Shown here piece by piece: positions 7,206 through 13,686 of a DNA stretch of 13,686 nt (its first letter is position 1; each line of letters begins with the position of its first letter). Location of the stretch: NCBI GenBank assembly GCA_041493345.1, contig JBGPYQ010000081.1, positions 1 through 13,686 of the forward strand, given 5' to 3'. A program made the translations under genes and the position numbers. The notes under the pieces were generated by a model that ran no database searches, was not told where the DNA came from, and was given only the letters and a program-made list of their open reading frames with translations. The stretch is from VBDM01 sp041493345 (GTDB taxonomy: Bacteria; Pseudomonadota; Gammaproteobacteria; Burkholderiales; SG8-39).

Positions 7206-7712
7206 TCACTCTCCGTAAAGCTTCTGCTTCTGCTCCCGGCGCGCCTGGGCCTCGATGGAGAGCGTAGCGGTGGGCCGCGCGAGCAGCCGCGGCACGCCGA
7301 TCGGTTCCTCCGTCTCCTCGCAATAACCGTAGCTGCCATCCTCTATGCGGCGCAGGGATTCGTCGATCTTCTTGAGCAGCTTTCGCTCCCGGTCGCGAGT
7401 GCGCAGCTCGAGCGCGTATTCTTCCTCGATCGTTGCCTGATCGGTGGGATCGGGCTCCAGCTCGTGCTCGCGCAGATGCTCCGAAGTGAGGCCGGCTTTT
7501 TCCAGCAGCTCTTTTTGCATCGCGCGCAGGCGCTCGCGGAAAAACGCGAGTTGCTCGACGTTCATATACTGCGACGCGGGCGCGCGCAGCAACTGGGCCT
7601 CGGTCAGGCCGCCCTTTTTCTCCGGATTTTTCTCCGCAGGCTGGGTCTTCGCCGTGTCGGCCGATTTGCCGGCTCTCGCCAGCAGCTTTTTCACTACGCT
7701 TCCACCAGACAT
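7206..7712 (-). CDS. dksA: DksA, RNA polymerase-binding transcription factor
   Basis: DksA binds in the secondary channel of RNA polymerase and, with ppGpp, adjusts promoters during stress. The 168-residue protein has the coiled-coil tip motif DPTDQA (Asp88, Asp91, Ala93) and the conserved segment ELRTRDRERKLLKKI. The zinc-finger region is reduced: Cys131 in YGYCEETEEPIG is the only one of the four usual cysteines left, with Thr134, Ser152 and Ala155 in the other places. As I recall, this one-cysteine form is common in alpha- and betaproteobacteria. The first 48 residues are a basic tail. The ATG at 7712 has an AGGGGG ribosome site eight bases upstream. The start lies inside the GTPase gene (19-base overlap), indicating tight coupling with it. 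Confidence 0.95.
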   Translation of the reverse strand: MSGGSVVKKLLARAGKSADTAKTQPAEKNPEKKGGLTEAQLLRAPASQYMNVEQLAFFRERLRAMQKELLEKAGLTSEHLREHELEPDPTDQATIEEEYALELRTRDRERKLLKKIDESLRRIEDGSYGYCEETEEPIGVPRLLARPTATLSIEAQARREQKQKLYGE

Positions 7713-8683
7713 TGTTTCAACCCCCTGATGAATAGTTCCTGCGGCAGCTTCCTGCCGATGAACACCATGGTGCTCGACCGCTTTTCGTCCTTGCCCCAGG
7801 AACGGCCCACGTCGCCGCCCATCAGCATGTGTACCCCCTGAAATATTACCCGGTGCGCGTTGCCTTTCATATAGAGCACCCCCTTGTAGCGCAGCATGTC
7901 CGGACCGTAGATCTGAACCACCCCCGAAAGAAATTCCTCGAGCTTGGCGTTGTCAAATGGCCGGTCCGAGCGGAACACGAAGGAACTGACATGTTCGTCA
8001 TGCTCGTGGTGCTCGTTTTCGAGGAAGTCCGGATCGAGCTCGAGAACGGCGTTCAGGTTGAATCCGCGGATATCGAGAATGTCCCCGATCGGCGTATTGC
8101 CGAAGTGCACGGTCTTGATCGGCGCGCGCGGGTTCATTTTCACCAAGCGCCTGCGCAGCGTCTGCTGCTCCCCCTCCGAAACGAGATCGGTCTTCGACAA
8201 GAGGATCCGGTCGGCGAAGCCGACTTGCTCCTGGGCTTCGTGGAATTCGTCCAGCTGCTTCGGCGCGTGCTTGGCGTCCACCAGGGTGATGACACTGTCG
8301 ACCAGGTAGTAGTTGCCGATTTCCCCGTCGATGAAGAAAGTCTGCGCCACCGGGCCCGGGTCGGCCATCCCGGTGGTTTCGATGATGACTCGTTCAAAAT
8401 CGAGCTTGCCTGCGTCCCGCCGTTGCCGGAGATCCCCCAGGATGCGTATGAGGTCGCCGCGCACGGTGCAGCAGACGCAGCCGTTGTTCATCTCGATGAT
8501 CTGCTCGCTCGTGTCATTGAGCAGGAGTTCGCTGTCCACACCCGCTTCGCCGAACTCGTTTTCGATGACGGCGATCCGGTGGCCGTGCTGCTCCTTCAGG
8601 ATGCGGTTGATGAGCGTCGTCTTGCCGCTGCCTAAAAATCCGGTGAGTATCGTCACCGGAACCATGTTGTCTTGCGTTGACAT
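7694..8683 (-). CDS. COG0523 (CobW/ZigA-type) metallochaperone GTPase
   Basis: COG0523 GTPases are metallochaperones of the G3E family; zinc-linked members (ZigA, YeiR, ZNG1) deliver zinc to client proteins when it is scarce. The 329-residue protein shows Walker A GFLGSGKTT (15-23), the metal-binding CVCC motif at residues 69-72, ETTGMADP (102-109) and the guanine-specificity motif SKTD (163-166). A His-rich stretch with four histidines lies at 225-231 (HHEHDEH). The C-terminal CobW_C domain follows (FVFRSDRPFDNAKLEEFL). I chose the ATG at 8683 because AGGAGAG stands just upstream; the frame is open to 8851 but that part has no protein character. dksA begins inside the 3' end. The specific subgroup cannot be fixed by sequence alone; the cobalamin role of CobW itself is unlikely, since no cobalamin genes are near. 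Confidence 0.94.
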   Translation of the reverse strand: MSTQDNMVPVTILTGFLGSGKTTLINRILKEQHGHRIAVIENEFGEAGVDSELLLNDTSEQIIEMNNGCVCCTVRGDLIRILGDLRQRRDAGKLDFERVIIETTGMADPGPVAQTFFIDGEIGNYYLVDSVITLVDAKHAPKQLDEFHEAQEQVGFADRILLSKTDLVSEGEQQTLRRRLVKMNPRAPIKTVHFGNTPIGDILDIRGFNLNAVLELDPDFLENEHHEHDEHVSSFVFRSDRPFDNAKLEEFLSGVVQIYGPDMLRYKGVLYMKGNAHRVIFQGVHMLMGGDVGRSWGKDEKRSSTMVFIGRKLPQELFIRGLKQCLVEA

Positions 8684-8702
8684 GCTCTCCTTGATCGGTG
8701 CT

Positions 8703-8747
8703 TGAATTCCCCGGACCCGGGAAATAAGCTTCGAGGGCCCGAATTCA
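8703..8747 (-). promoter_or_regulatory. Stem-loop in the 5' leader of the GTPase gene
   Basis: Read on the minus strand, TGAATTC pairs with GAATTCA at the ends (7 bp). GGGCCC then pairs with GGGTCC (6 bp with one G-T), after a three-base GGG bulge, around a loop of 16 bases. It lies between the predicted promoter and the ribosome site of the GTPase gene. It may be a leader regulatory structure; no known riboswitch is recognised. Confidence 0.35.
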
Positions 8748-8782
8748 GGAAATTCCGGCGCCCCGCCCCGAAAAAATGGCGC

Positions 8783-8811
8783 ATTAGAGCACGCCCGGAT
8801 GACACGCGCAA
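8783..8811 (-). promoter_or_regulatory. Candidate sigma-70 promoter for the GTPase–dksA–zinc unit
   Basis: On the minus strand a -10 element TCTAAT (8783-8788, five of six consensus bases) lies 17 bases from a -35 element TTGCGC (8806-8811, three of six). Transcription would start near 8776, giving a leader of about 93 bases. The same stretch includes TTTTTT (8771-8776) after a weak four-base stem and could instead be a poor terminator of rlmI. No Zur-type operator was recognised. Confidence 0.4.
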
Positions 8812-8851
8812 CCCTGCCTGCGCCGACGAAAGCCCTCGCCTCGCCCGGCAC

Positions 8852-10048
8852 CTAGCGCCTCTCCAGCAGCAAGCCTTTCAGGTATTCCCCTTCCGGAAAC
8901 TCGATCAGCACCGGGTGGTCGGGAGCCGCGGTAAAACGCTCCCGCAGCATGAGCGGGACGCCGGCGTCCGCCGCCGCGCCGGCGACGATTTTCTGGAACA
9001 GCTCGGGCGAGATTCCCCCCGAGCAGGAAAAAGTCGCGAGCAGGCCCCCGGGCCGCAACAGCCGCAGCGCATTCAGATTGATGTCCTTGTAGCCCCGGGC
9101 CGCGCGCTCCGCGTCCTTTGGAGTCGGTGCAAACTTGGGCGGATCGAGAACGATCAGGTCGAATTGCCTGCCGTCATCGCGCAGCTTGCGCAGCGCACCG
9201 AACACGTCGGCTTCCAGCCACTGCGCACGGCTCGCGTCGAATCCGTTGAGGGCGAAGTTGCTCCTGCCCATCGCCAGCGCCGGAGCCGAACTATCGATGG
9301 ACAGCACGGAGCGCGCGCCGCCGGCGAGCGCCGACAGCGTGAATCCCCCCGTGTAGCAGAAGCAATTGAGCACGTCCCGGCCGCGGGCGAGCCGCCCCAC
9401 GCGCCGGCGGTTGTCGCGCTGGTCGAGGTAGAACCCGGTCTTCTGTCCTGCCACGACATCCACTTCATATTTGAGCCCATGCTCAAAAATCTTCACTGGC
9501 CTGTCGAACTCCGGGCCTGAGATCGGCCCGGCGCGCGGCGCCAGGCCTTCGAGTTCGCGGACATCGGCGTCCGAGCGTTCGTAGACGCGAACACAGCCGC
9601 TTTGCTCGCGCAGAATATCGATCAGCGCCTCGCGCCATCGCTCGCTTCCCGCCGACATCAATTGCACGACCAGAGCATCGGCGTAACGGTCGGCGATGAA
9701 GCCGGGCAGGCCGTCCGACTCGCCATGGACAAGCCGCAGCGCATCGGTCTCCTGCGCAGGAATTGCGGCGCGCCGAATCGCGAGCGCGGCCAGGATCTTC
9801 CTTCGGAACGAGTCCGGACCGGGGACCTCGGCTTCATCGAAGCTCCACACCCGGGCGCGGATCTGCGAGGACGGGCTGAACGCCGCCCAGGCAAGAAAAC
9901 GGCCGTCGGCCGCGCACACCTGCACCGTGTCCCCGCTCGCCGGTGGATTCTGCGTCGCGCCGATCGCCCCGGAAAAAATCCATGGGTGGCGCCGCGCGAG
10001 CGAGCGCTCGCGTCCCGCCTTCAGCATGAGGCGGGGTACGCCCGGCAT
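8852..10048 (-). CDS. rlmI: RlmI-like 23S rRNA m5C1962 methyltransferase
   Basis: RlmI uses S-adenosylmethionine to methylate cytosine 1962 of 23S rRNA. The 398-residue protein matches the family length (396 in E. coli). An N-terminal PUA-like domain includes LARRHPWIFSGAI and FSPSSQIRARVWSF. A conserved linker reads QKTGFYLDQRDNRR. The Rossmann methyltransferase part has NCFCYTGGF, DPPKF and the catalytic Cys in FSCSG. The frame opens with a TTG at 10066. I preferred the ATG at 10048 (MPGVPRLMLKAGRERSLARR) because its length fits; an ATG at 10027 is also possible. None has a clear ribosome site. The gene starts 77 bases after xerC, in the same direction. A different member of the COG1092 methyltransferase group remains possible. 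Confidence 0.9.
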   Translation of the reverse strand: MPGVPRLMLKAGRERSLARRHPWIFSGAIGATQNPPASGDTVQVCAADGRFLAWAAFSPSSQIRARVWSFDEAEVPGPDSFRRKILAALAIRRAAIPAQETDALRLVHGESDGLPGFIADRYADALVVQLMSAGSERWREALIDILREQSGCVRVYERSDADVRELEGLAPRAGPISGPEFDRPVKIFEHGLKYEVDVVAGQKTGFYLDQRDNRRRVGRLARGRDVLNCFCYTGGFTLSALAGGARSVLSIDSSAPALAMGRSNFALNGFDASRAQWLEADVFGALRKLRDDGRQFDLIVLDPPKFAPTPKDAERAARGYKDINLNALRLLRPGGLLATFSCSGGISPELFQKIVAGAAADAGVPLMLRERFTAAPDHPVLIEFPEGEYLKGLLLERR

Positions 10049-10125
10049 GTGCCGCGTCAAGCTCAAGTTGGCTCAGACCCAGCAGGCAACGCCGAGAGCG
10101 GGGGCGCGCGGTCCGGAGGACTGGT

Positions 10126-11055
10126 TCAAGGCTTTCTCGCTGGCGCCGCTGCCTTCTTTTTCGCGCGCGGGTGGGCGGCGTCATAGGCTTTGGCCAGGTA
10201 CTGAAAATCAAGATGCGTGTACACCTGCGTCGTGGAGATGCTCGCGTGCCCGAGCATGTCCTGCACGGCGCGCAAGTCGCCGGATGACTGAAGCACGTGC
10301 GTGGCGAACGAATGCCTCAGCACGTGAGGATGCACCTGCGCCGTCACGCCGAGCTTTTTTCCCCACCGCGTGAGTCGCTGCTCCACCACGCGCGGCGAGA
10401 TACGCTCGCCCCGCGCGCCGACGAAAAGCGCGCGCTCTTCCGGCCGCGCGAGCCTTGCCCGTGCCTCGAGCCAGGCGCGCAGCGCCTCGATGGCCTTGGC
10501 CCCGACGGGCACTTTGCGGGTTTTCCTGCCCTTGCCGGTGACGGTCACTTCGGCCTCGGCGATCAGCCCCCGGGCTTCGTGCAGATCCAGGCTTACGAGT
10601 TCCGCTAACCGGAGGCCGGAGGAGTACAGCAATTCGAACATGGCCTTGTCGCGAATTTCCCGGTCGTCCTCGGGGACGCCGTCGAGGAGTTGGGCGGCGG
10701 CGTCGGGCGAGAGCACGCGAGGCAGCGCCTTGGCGCCCTTCGGCGCGCGCACGCCGGCGCAAGGGTTTGAAGCGTAGCCGCGATGCCGGGCGAGCCAGGC
10801 AAAAAATCCGCGCCAGGCCGAGAGCATCCGGGCGAGAGTCTTGCCGGACAAACCCCTGGCGTGCAGTCGCGTGATCGCGCCCCGCACCGCCTGGGAATGG
10901 ATGCGCTCGAGCGGCAATCCGCCTACCGCCTCCAGCAGCGCCAGAATATCGCGTCCGTAGTTCGACTTCGTGTGCGGCGAGAGCCGCCGGGCGGTTTCGA
11001 GGTTTCCGAGAAACTCGTCGAGCAGCTTTCGGCGGGGATCTTCGCTTCGTGTCAT
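10126..11055 (-). CDS. xerC: XerC tyrosine recombinase (chromosome dimer resolution)
   Basis: XerC acts with XerD at dif to resolve chromosome dimers before cell division. The 309-residue protein has an N-terminal SAM-like core-binding domain (about 10-95) and a catalytic domain with the whole tyrosine recombinase set: Arg149 (SSGLRLAEL), Lys175 (VTGKGRKTR), His244 and Arg247 (HPHVLRHSFATHVL), His270 (MLGHASISTT) and nucleophile Tyr279 (QVYTHLD). The C-terminus carries a basic tail, AKKKAAAPARKP. I chose the ATG at 11055, 16 bases after the DUF484 stop. A TTG at 11079 would add eight residues and overlap that gene. Position after dapF and DUF484 is the conserved proteobacterial order and supports XerC over an integrase or XerD. 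Confidence 0.95.
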   Translation of the reverse strand: MTRSEDPRRKLLDEFLGNLETARRLSPHTKSNYGRDILALLEAVGGLPLERIHSQAVRGAITRLHARGLSGKTLARMLSAWRGFFAWLARHRGYASNPCAGVRAPKGAKALPRVLSPDAAAQLLDGVPEDDREIRDKAMFELLYSSGLRLAELVSLDLHEARGLIAEAEVTVTGKGRKTRKVPVGAKAIEALRAWLEARARLARPEERALFVGARGERISPRVVEQRLTRWGKKLGVTAQVHPHVLRHSFATHVLQSSGDLRAVQDMLGHASISTTQVYTHLDFQYLAKAYDAAHPRAKKKAAAPARKP

Positions 11056-11071
11056 CCCCGATTGCGGGCCG

Positions 11072-11710
11072 CTAGACAAACCTGAGCAGGGCAGCGCTTA
11101 CATAATCACCCAGGCGCTTGAGGTAAAGCGTCCCCATTTCCGGATAGAAGCGCAGCACATCCTCGCTTCCCAGCGCAAGCATGCCGAAGCATTCCTTGTC
11201 CCTGAGAGGCATATGGGCGACCGAGCGCACGCGCGACGCACTTTCGCCGAACCAGGCCGCAGCTTCCGGATTTCCGCTCGGCCCGCAGTAGGGTTGCGCC
11301 ATGGCGGCCGCGTACTGCCTGAACTCTTCGCTTGCCGGGAGGAATTCAGCCTCGTCCCCCGACCCGCGCCAGGTCCTGAGCGCCGCGTGCGGCACGGCGA
11401 AATCCTCCCTCAGGTGGTAGAACAGCGCGGACAACAAGCCTTGCAGGTCAGGCGCAGGCATCAGGGCGAGGCACAGCCGGTGCATTTTTTCGCTGATGGC
11501 GTCGTTCTCTTCGCCGATCTGCAGCAGTTCCGCGAGCCGCGATTCGAGCGCCTTGTTCTTCTCCCGCAACGAAAGCACCTGGCGATCCGAGATCGGGATC
11601 GCGCGCCCGCCCTGGGGATGGGGAGTGTAGATCTCGGAGAGCATGTCGGCATGCCGTTCGAAGAAGTCCGGATTTTCCCGCAGATAGCGCGCGACGTCGT
11701 CAGCTTCCAA
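11072..11710 (-). CDS. DUF484 family protein (GAF-like)
   Basis: The 212-residue protein begins with a helical region (VARYLRENPDFFERHADMLS), then a coiled-coil segment (about 42-75, REKNKALESRLAELLQIGEE). A GAF-like domain runs from about 80 to the end (SVAHMPLRDKECFGMLALGS). It matches the family often encoded between dapF and xerC (YigA in E. coli). The molecular function is not established; no catalytic motif or nucleotide-binding residues can be named. The start is a TTG at 11710 with GGGAG nine bases upstream. It lies inside the end of dapF (11-base overlap), which shows translational coupling. The next gene, xerC, follows after 16 bases. Confidence 0.88.
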   Translation of the reverse strand: MEADDVARYLRENPDFFERHADMLSEIYTPHPQGGRAIPISDRQVLSLREKNKALESRLAELLQIGEENDAISEKMHRLCLALMPAPDLQGLLSALFYHLREDFAVPHAALRTWRGSGDEAEFLPASEEFRQYAAAMAQPYCGPSGNPEAAAWFGESASRVRSVAHMPLRDKECFGMLALGSEDVLRFYPEMGTLYLKRLGDYVSAALLRFV

Positions 11711-12576
11711 GCTCGATCTCTCCCTCGAATACGGCGACGGCGGGGCCCGTCATCCAGACCGCGCAGTTTAGATCATTCTCCCCGCCCTGCCAGCGTATCG
11801 TCAATTCCCCGCCGCGCGTGGTGACCCGAACCGTGTCCTCGAACAATCCCTGCCGGGCACCGGCAACAACCGCGGCGCAGGCGCCCGTGCCGCAAGCGAG
11901 CGTCTCGCCTGCGCCCCGCTCCCATACCCGCAGCCGTACATGCCTGCGGTCGAGCACCTGCATGTATCCCGCATTGACCCGCTGCGGAAATCGCGCGTGG
12001 CGCTCGATCAACGGCCCTTCAGTCGTCACGGGTGCTGAATCCACGTCCGCGACCGTCTGCACGGCGTGCGGATTGCCCATGGAAAGCACGGCGACTCGCA
12101 CCGTGCGGCCCGAGACTTCCAGCGGCCACGTCAAAGGGGGGAAAGGGCGATTTTGTCGACCGGCGCAACTCCGGAGCGATCGAAAGGTACGCGCTCAGGC
12201 TCGAACACCGGAGCGCCCATATCGACGCTCACCTGCCCGTCCGTTTCCAGGCGCGGAACGATCAGTCCTGATAGCGTCTCGACGCGGATTTCGTTCTTGC
12301 TCGTGAGCCCCTTGTCGTGCACGAAACGCACGAAGCAGCGCGCGCCGTTGCCGCACTGTTCGACTTCTCCGCCGTCGGCGTTCCAGATGCGGTAGCGGTA
12401 ATCGGCGTCGCTGCGTTGGGGCTTTTCCACGAGCAACACCTGATCGCAGCCGACGCCGAAATGCCGGTCTGCGAGCCGCTTCGCGAGCTGCGGTGTCATT
12501 TCGATGCGCCGGCTAACGCCGTCGATCACGACGAAATCGTTGCCGGCCCCTGCATCTTGGTGAATTTGAGTCGCAT
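11700..12576 (-). pseudogene. dapF: DapF, diaminopimelate epimerase, interrupted by two one-base frameshifts
   Basis: DapF converts LL- to meso-diaminopimelate for lysine and peptidoglycan. The gene starts with ATG at 12576 (MRLKFTKMQ) but leaves frame at the GGGG run at 12547-12550. The expected GAGNDF continues in the next frame. That frame carries NADGGEVEQCGNGARCF, with the first catalytic Cys, as far as GVAPVDKIALSP. It then hits a stop just after the run of six at 12136-12141. The third frame continues TWPLEVSGRTVRVAVLSMGN and includes the second catalytic Cys in ETLACGTGACAAV, ending ELGS. One extra base at each run restores a protein of about 292 residues. Both breaks are at homopolymers in an essential gene, and the rest is well conserved. 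A sequencing or assembly error is therefore likelier than true decay. The 3' end overlaps DUF484. Confidence 0.9.
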
Positions 12577-12613
12577 CAGTGCTCTAAGTACCCGCTCTCG
12601 GCGGCCGTCCCGT

Positions 12614-12622
12614 TGATATAAT
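12614..12622 (+). promoter_or_regulatory. Extended -10 promoter of the toxin–antitoxin-like pair
   Basis: TGATATAAT is a perfect extended -10 element (TGn followed by TATAAT). No -35 element is seen at 16-18 bases' spacing, which fits an extended -10 promoter. Transcription would begin near 12629, downstream of an ATG at 12624, which argues for the ATG at 12657 as the real start. Confidence 0.6.
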
Positions 12623-12631
12623 AATGATATC
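12615..12631. promoter_or_regulatory. Dyad over the divergent promoters, candidate operator
   Basis: GATAT and ATATC are arms of an inverted repeat around seven bases, and TGATAT also occurs twice in direct orientation (12614 and 12625). It covers the -10 elements of both opposed promoters. Ribbon-helix-helix antitoxins commonly bind such sites and repress their own operon; here this is inferred. Confidence 0.4.
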
Positions 12632-12656
12632 AGACAGTCAACACAGGCCACGACCC

Positions 12657-12950
12657 ATGACCGCAAAGCGTATTGCGACCAAACGCAAGCAACCCGCCGC
12701 CGCCGGCATCCTGCTGCGCTACCGCGATAAGGACACCGCCTACGGCGTCACGCGCAAGACCACCACCCGGCTCGCCCAGACCCTCGGGCTGTCCGAAACG
12801 CAGGTCGTCCACGTCGCGCTGGCGAACCTCGCGCGGCAGACACTGCCACGCTACGAACCCGACGACGGCCCGCTCACCCAGCAGCAGATGGACGAGATCC
12901 GGCGGCTGCAGCCGCCTGGCCGCATGAAGGTGAAAGAAAGCCTCTTCTGA
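12657..12950 (+). CDS. Ribbon-helix-helix-like protein, putative antitoxin
   Basis: The 97-residue protein has a basic N-terminus (MTAKRIATKRKQ). A segment VTRKTTTRLAQTLGLSETQV (31-50) is followed by VHVALANLAR (51-60). This resembles the strand-helix-helix of the ribbon-helix-helix (MetJ/Arc) fold: a short strand, then two helices split by LGLSE. The acidic, Gln-rich C-terminal part (DDGPLTQQQMDEIRRL) may be the partner-binding tail. The gene is the first in a two-gene unit and overlaps the next by one base (TGATG). I prefer the ATG at 12657 over 12624 because the promoter would start transcription near 12629. Only a weak CAGG stands before it. Specific DNA binding or antitoxin activity is inferred from context, not proven. 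Confidence 0.7.
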   Translation: MTAKRIATKRKQPAAAGILLRYRDKDTAYGVTRKTTTRLAQTLGLSETQVVHVALANLARQTLPRYEPDDGPLTQQQMDEIRRLQPPGRMKVKESLF

Positions 12951-13381
12951 TGGCGGAAGCCGGCCCCGGCTGGTTTCCCGCCCCACGTCCTGGGGACATC
13001 GTCTGGTGCCGGTATCCCCAAAGTCAACGCTCCGAGCCAGGCTCGAAGGCCCGTCCGGCACTGGTGCTGCGGGTCGGCGAAAACCAGGGACATCCGGTGG
13101 TCGAAGTCGCGTATGGAACGAGCCAGAAGGTCAATATGCTTTACGCCGGCGAGTTCGCGATTACCCCTACCGATCAGGCCGCCTATGAGGCCGCCGGCCT
13201 GAGCTACCCGACCAAGTTCAACCTCGGCGAAACGTTTGAGCTCGATTTCAACGACGAGTGGTTTGCCGTCCCGCCCGGGACCCCACACGGCCAGACACCC
13301 AAGCTCGGCGTGCTGCACCCGAGCCTCGTGCGTCGCGCGAAAGCGGCGTTCGATGCCGCGGCCGGAACCGGCCGAACGTAA
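12950..13381 (+). CDS. PemK/MazF-like protein, putative toxin
   Basis: The 143-residue protein has the start of a PemK/MazF fold: RPGDIVWCRYP at 13-23 and the motif GSKARPALVLRV at 31-42, corresponding to the conserved GxxRPxLVL of the family. VEVAYGTSQKV follows. MazF and PemK are endoribonucleases that cut mRNA, and the related fold also occurs in proteins with other roles. The middle (YAGEFAITPTDQAAYEAAGL) and the C-terminal region (ETFELDFNDEWFAVPPG) are not those of the best known MazF proteins. It is thus a divergent member, longer than the usual 110 or so residues. It is translationally coupled to the gene before it and ends 32 bases before the convergent lpxL gene. No terminator is seen in that gap. 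Toxicity is unproven. Confidence 0.72.
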   Translation: MAEAGPGWFPAPRPGDIVWCRYPQSQRSEPGSKARPALVLRVGENQGHPVVEVAYGTSQKVNMLYAGEFAITPTDQAAYEAAGLSYPTKFNLGETFELDFNDEWFAVPPGTPHGQTPKLGVLHPSLVRRAKAAFDAAAGTGRT

Positions 13382-13413
13382 CCCGCGCCACGGTTGCTGT
13401 GCATGCCAACCCC

Positions 13414-13686
13414 TTAATACCACTTGGCCTCACCCGGTGGTCGGGTCTTGAAGCGCTTGTGGGTCCAGAAATACTGCTCGGGCATTTCGCGCACGCGGTC
13501 CTCGATAAACGCATTCATGCGGCGCGCGTCGGCGGCATCGTCATCGGAGGGAAAATTTTCCCAGGCCGGATAGCAGTGCAGCTCGTATCCTGCCCCGCCC
13601 GGCAGCATGCGCGTCACGCAGGGCACGACGCGCGCGCCCGTGATTCGCACCATCCTCGACAGCCCGCTCACCGTCGCCGCGGGCAC
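13414..13686 (-). CDS. LpxL/HtrB-type lipid A acyltransferase, C-terminal part (5' end cut)
   Basis: Members of this family transfer an acyl chain to lipid A precursors at the inner membrane. Only the last 90 or so codons are in the window. The visible part ends MPEQYFWTHKRFKTRPPGEA, a pattern typical of the C-terminus of LpxL, LpxM and HtrB. The segment ARRMNAFIEDRVREMPEQYF agrees. The catalytic HX4D motif would lie upstream outside the window, so activity cannot be judged. The first codon at the edge (GTG) is internal and not a start. In betaproteobacteria this gene class often stands directly before dapF. Here the two are separated by the plus-strand pair. Confidence 0.85.
   Translation of the reverse strand: MPAATVSGLSRMVRITGARVVPCVTRMLPGGAGYELHCYPAWENFPSDDDAADARRMNAFIEDRVREMPEQYFWTHKRFKTRPPGEAKWY

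Larger units (their letters stand above)
12613..12641 (-). promoter_or_regulatory. Candidate sigma-70 promoter for dapF
   Basis: On the minus strand, TTGACT (12636-12641, five of six consensus) lies 17 bases before TATCAA (12613-12618, four of six). The start of transcription would be near 12606, 30 bases before the dapF ATG. It overlaps the divergent promoter of the plus-strand pair. Confidence 0.5.

Noticed and set aside
7206..7712. Loss of three zinc-finger cysteines in DksA as a novelty
   Set aside because: As I recall, one-cysteine DksA is usual in alpha- and betaproteobacteria, so it is not damage or new here.
8771..8795. Intrinsic terminator after rlmI
   Set aside because: The T run is present but the stem is only four pairs and shares its loop with the better-supported -10 element.
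8702..9520. A 272-codon plus-strand frame opposite rlmI
   Set aside because: It mirrors the rlmI coding frame and has no motif of its own.
10126..11055. Phage or integron integrase
   Set aside because: Length, motifs and position after dapF and DUF484 fit housekeeping XerC; no attachment site or cassette is near.

Overview
The window reads as a GC-rich (roughly 60% or more) chromosomal segment of a betaproteobacterium. This rests on protein style and gene order: lpxL–dapF–DUF484–xerC, a COG0523 GTPase next to a one-cysteine DksA, and a STAS protein followed by hslV–hslU. I cannot name a genus. All genes run on the minus strand except one small plus-strand pair. Both ends are cut: hslU lacks its 3' end at the left edge and an lpxL-type gene lacks its 5' end at the right edge. 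No RNA genes, CRISPR arrays or insertion sequences were seen, and no gene-free stretch exceeds 300 bases.

Following the direction of minus-strand transcription, from the right edge to the left: (1) An LpxL/HtrB-type lipid A acyltransferase tail. (2) A two-gene plus-strand unit resembling a toxin–antitoxin pair: a ribbon-helix-helix-like protein and a PemK/MazF-like protein, overlapping by one base. It lies between lpxL and dapF. (3) dapF (lysine/peptidoglycan precursor), DUF484 and xerC (chromosome dimer resolution), closely spaced and partly overlapping, then rlmI (23S rRNA methyltransferase). As given, dapF is broken by two one-base frameshifts, both at G/C homopolymers. (4) A probable metal (zinc) homeostasis block: a COG0523 GTPase, dksA, a small exported His/Cys protein, an outer-membrane beta-barrel protein, a periplasmic metal-binding protein (ZnuA type) and a membrane permease (ZnuB type). 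The ATPase subunit (ZnuC type) is not in the window. (5) A two-module STAS protein, then hslV and hslU, the peptidase and ATPase of the HslUV protease.

The zinc block suggests one route: metal crosses the outer membrane through the barrel, is captured in the periplasm by the ZnuA-like protein, passes through the ZnuB-like permease, and may be handed to clients by the GTPase. Between lpxL and dapF, a short AT-rich stretch carries a perfect extended -10 promoter for the plus-strand pair and an overlapping, opposed -35/-10 promoter for dapF, with a small dyad across both.

The points most worth a second look are the double frameshift in dapF, the toxin–antitoxin-like pair with its shared promoter, the duplicated STAS protein, the zinc operon lacking an ATPase gene, and several palindromic intergenic elements.
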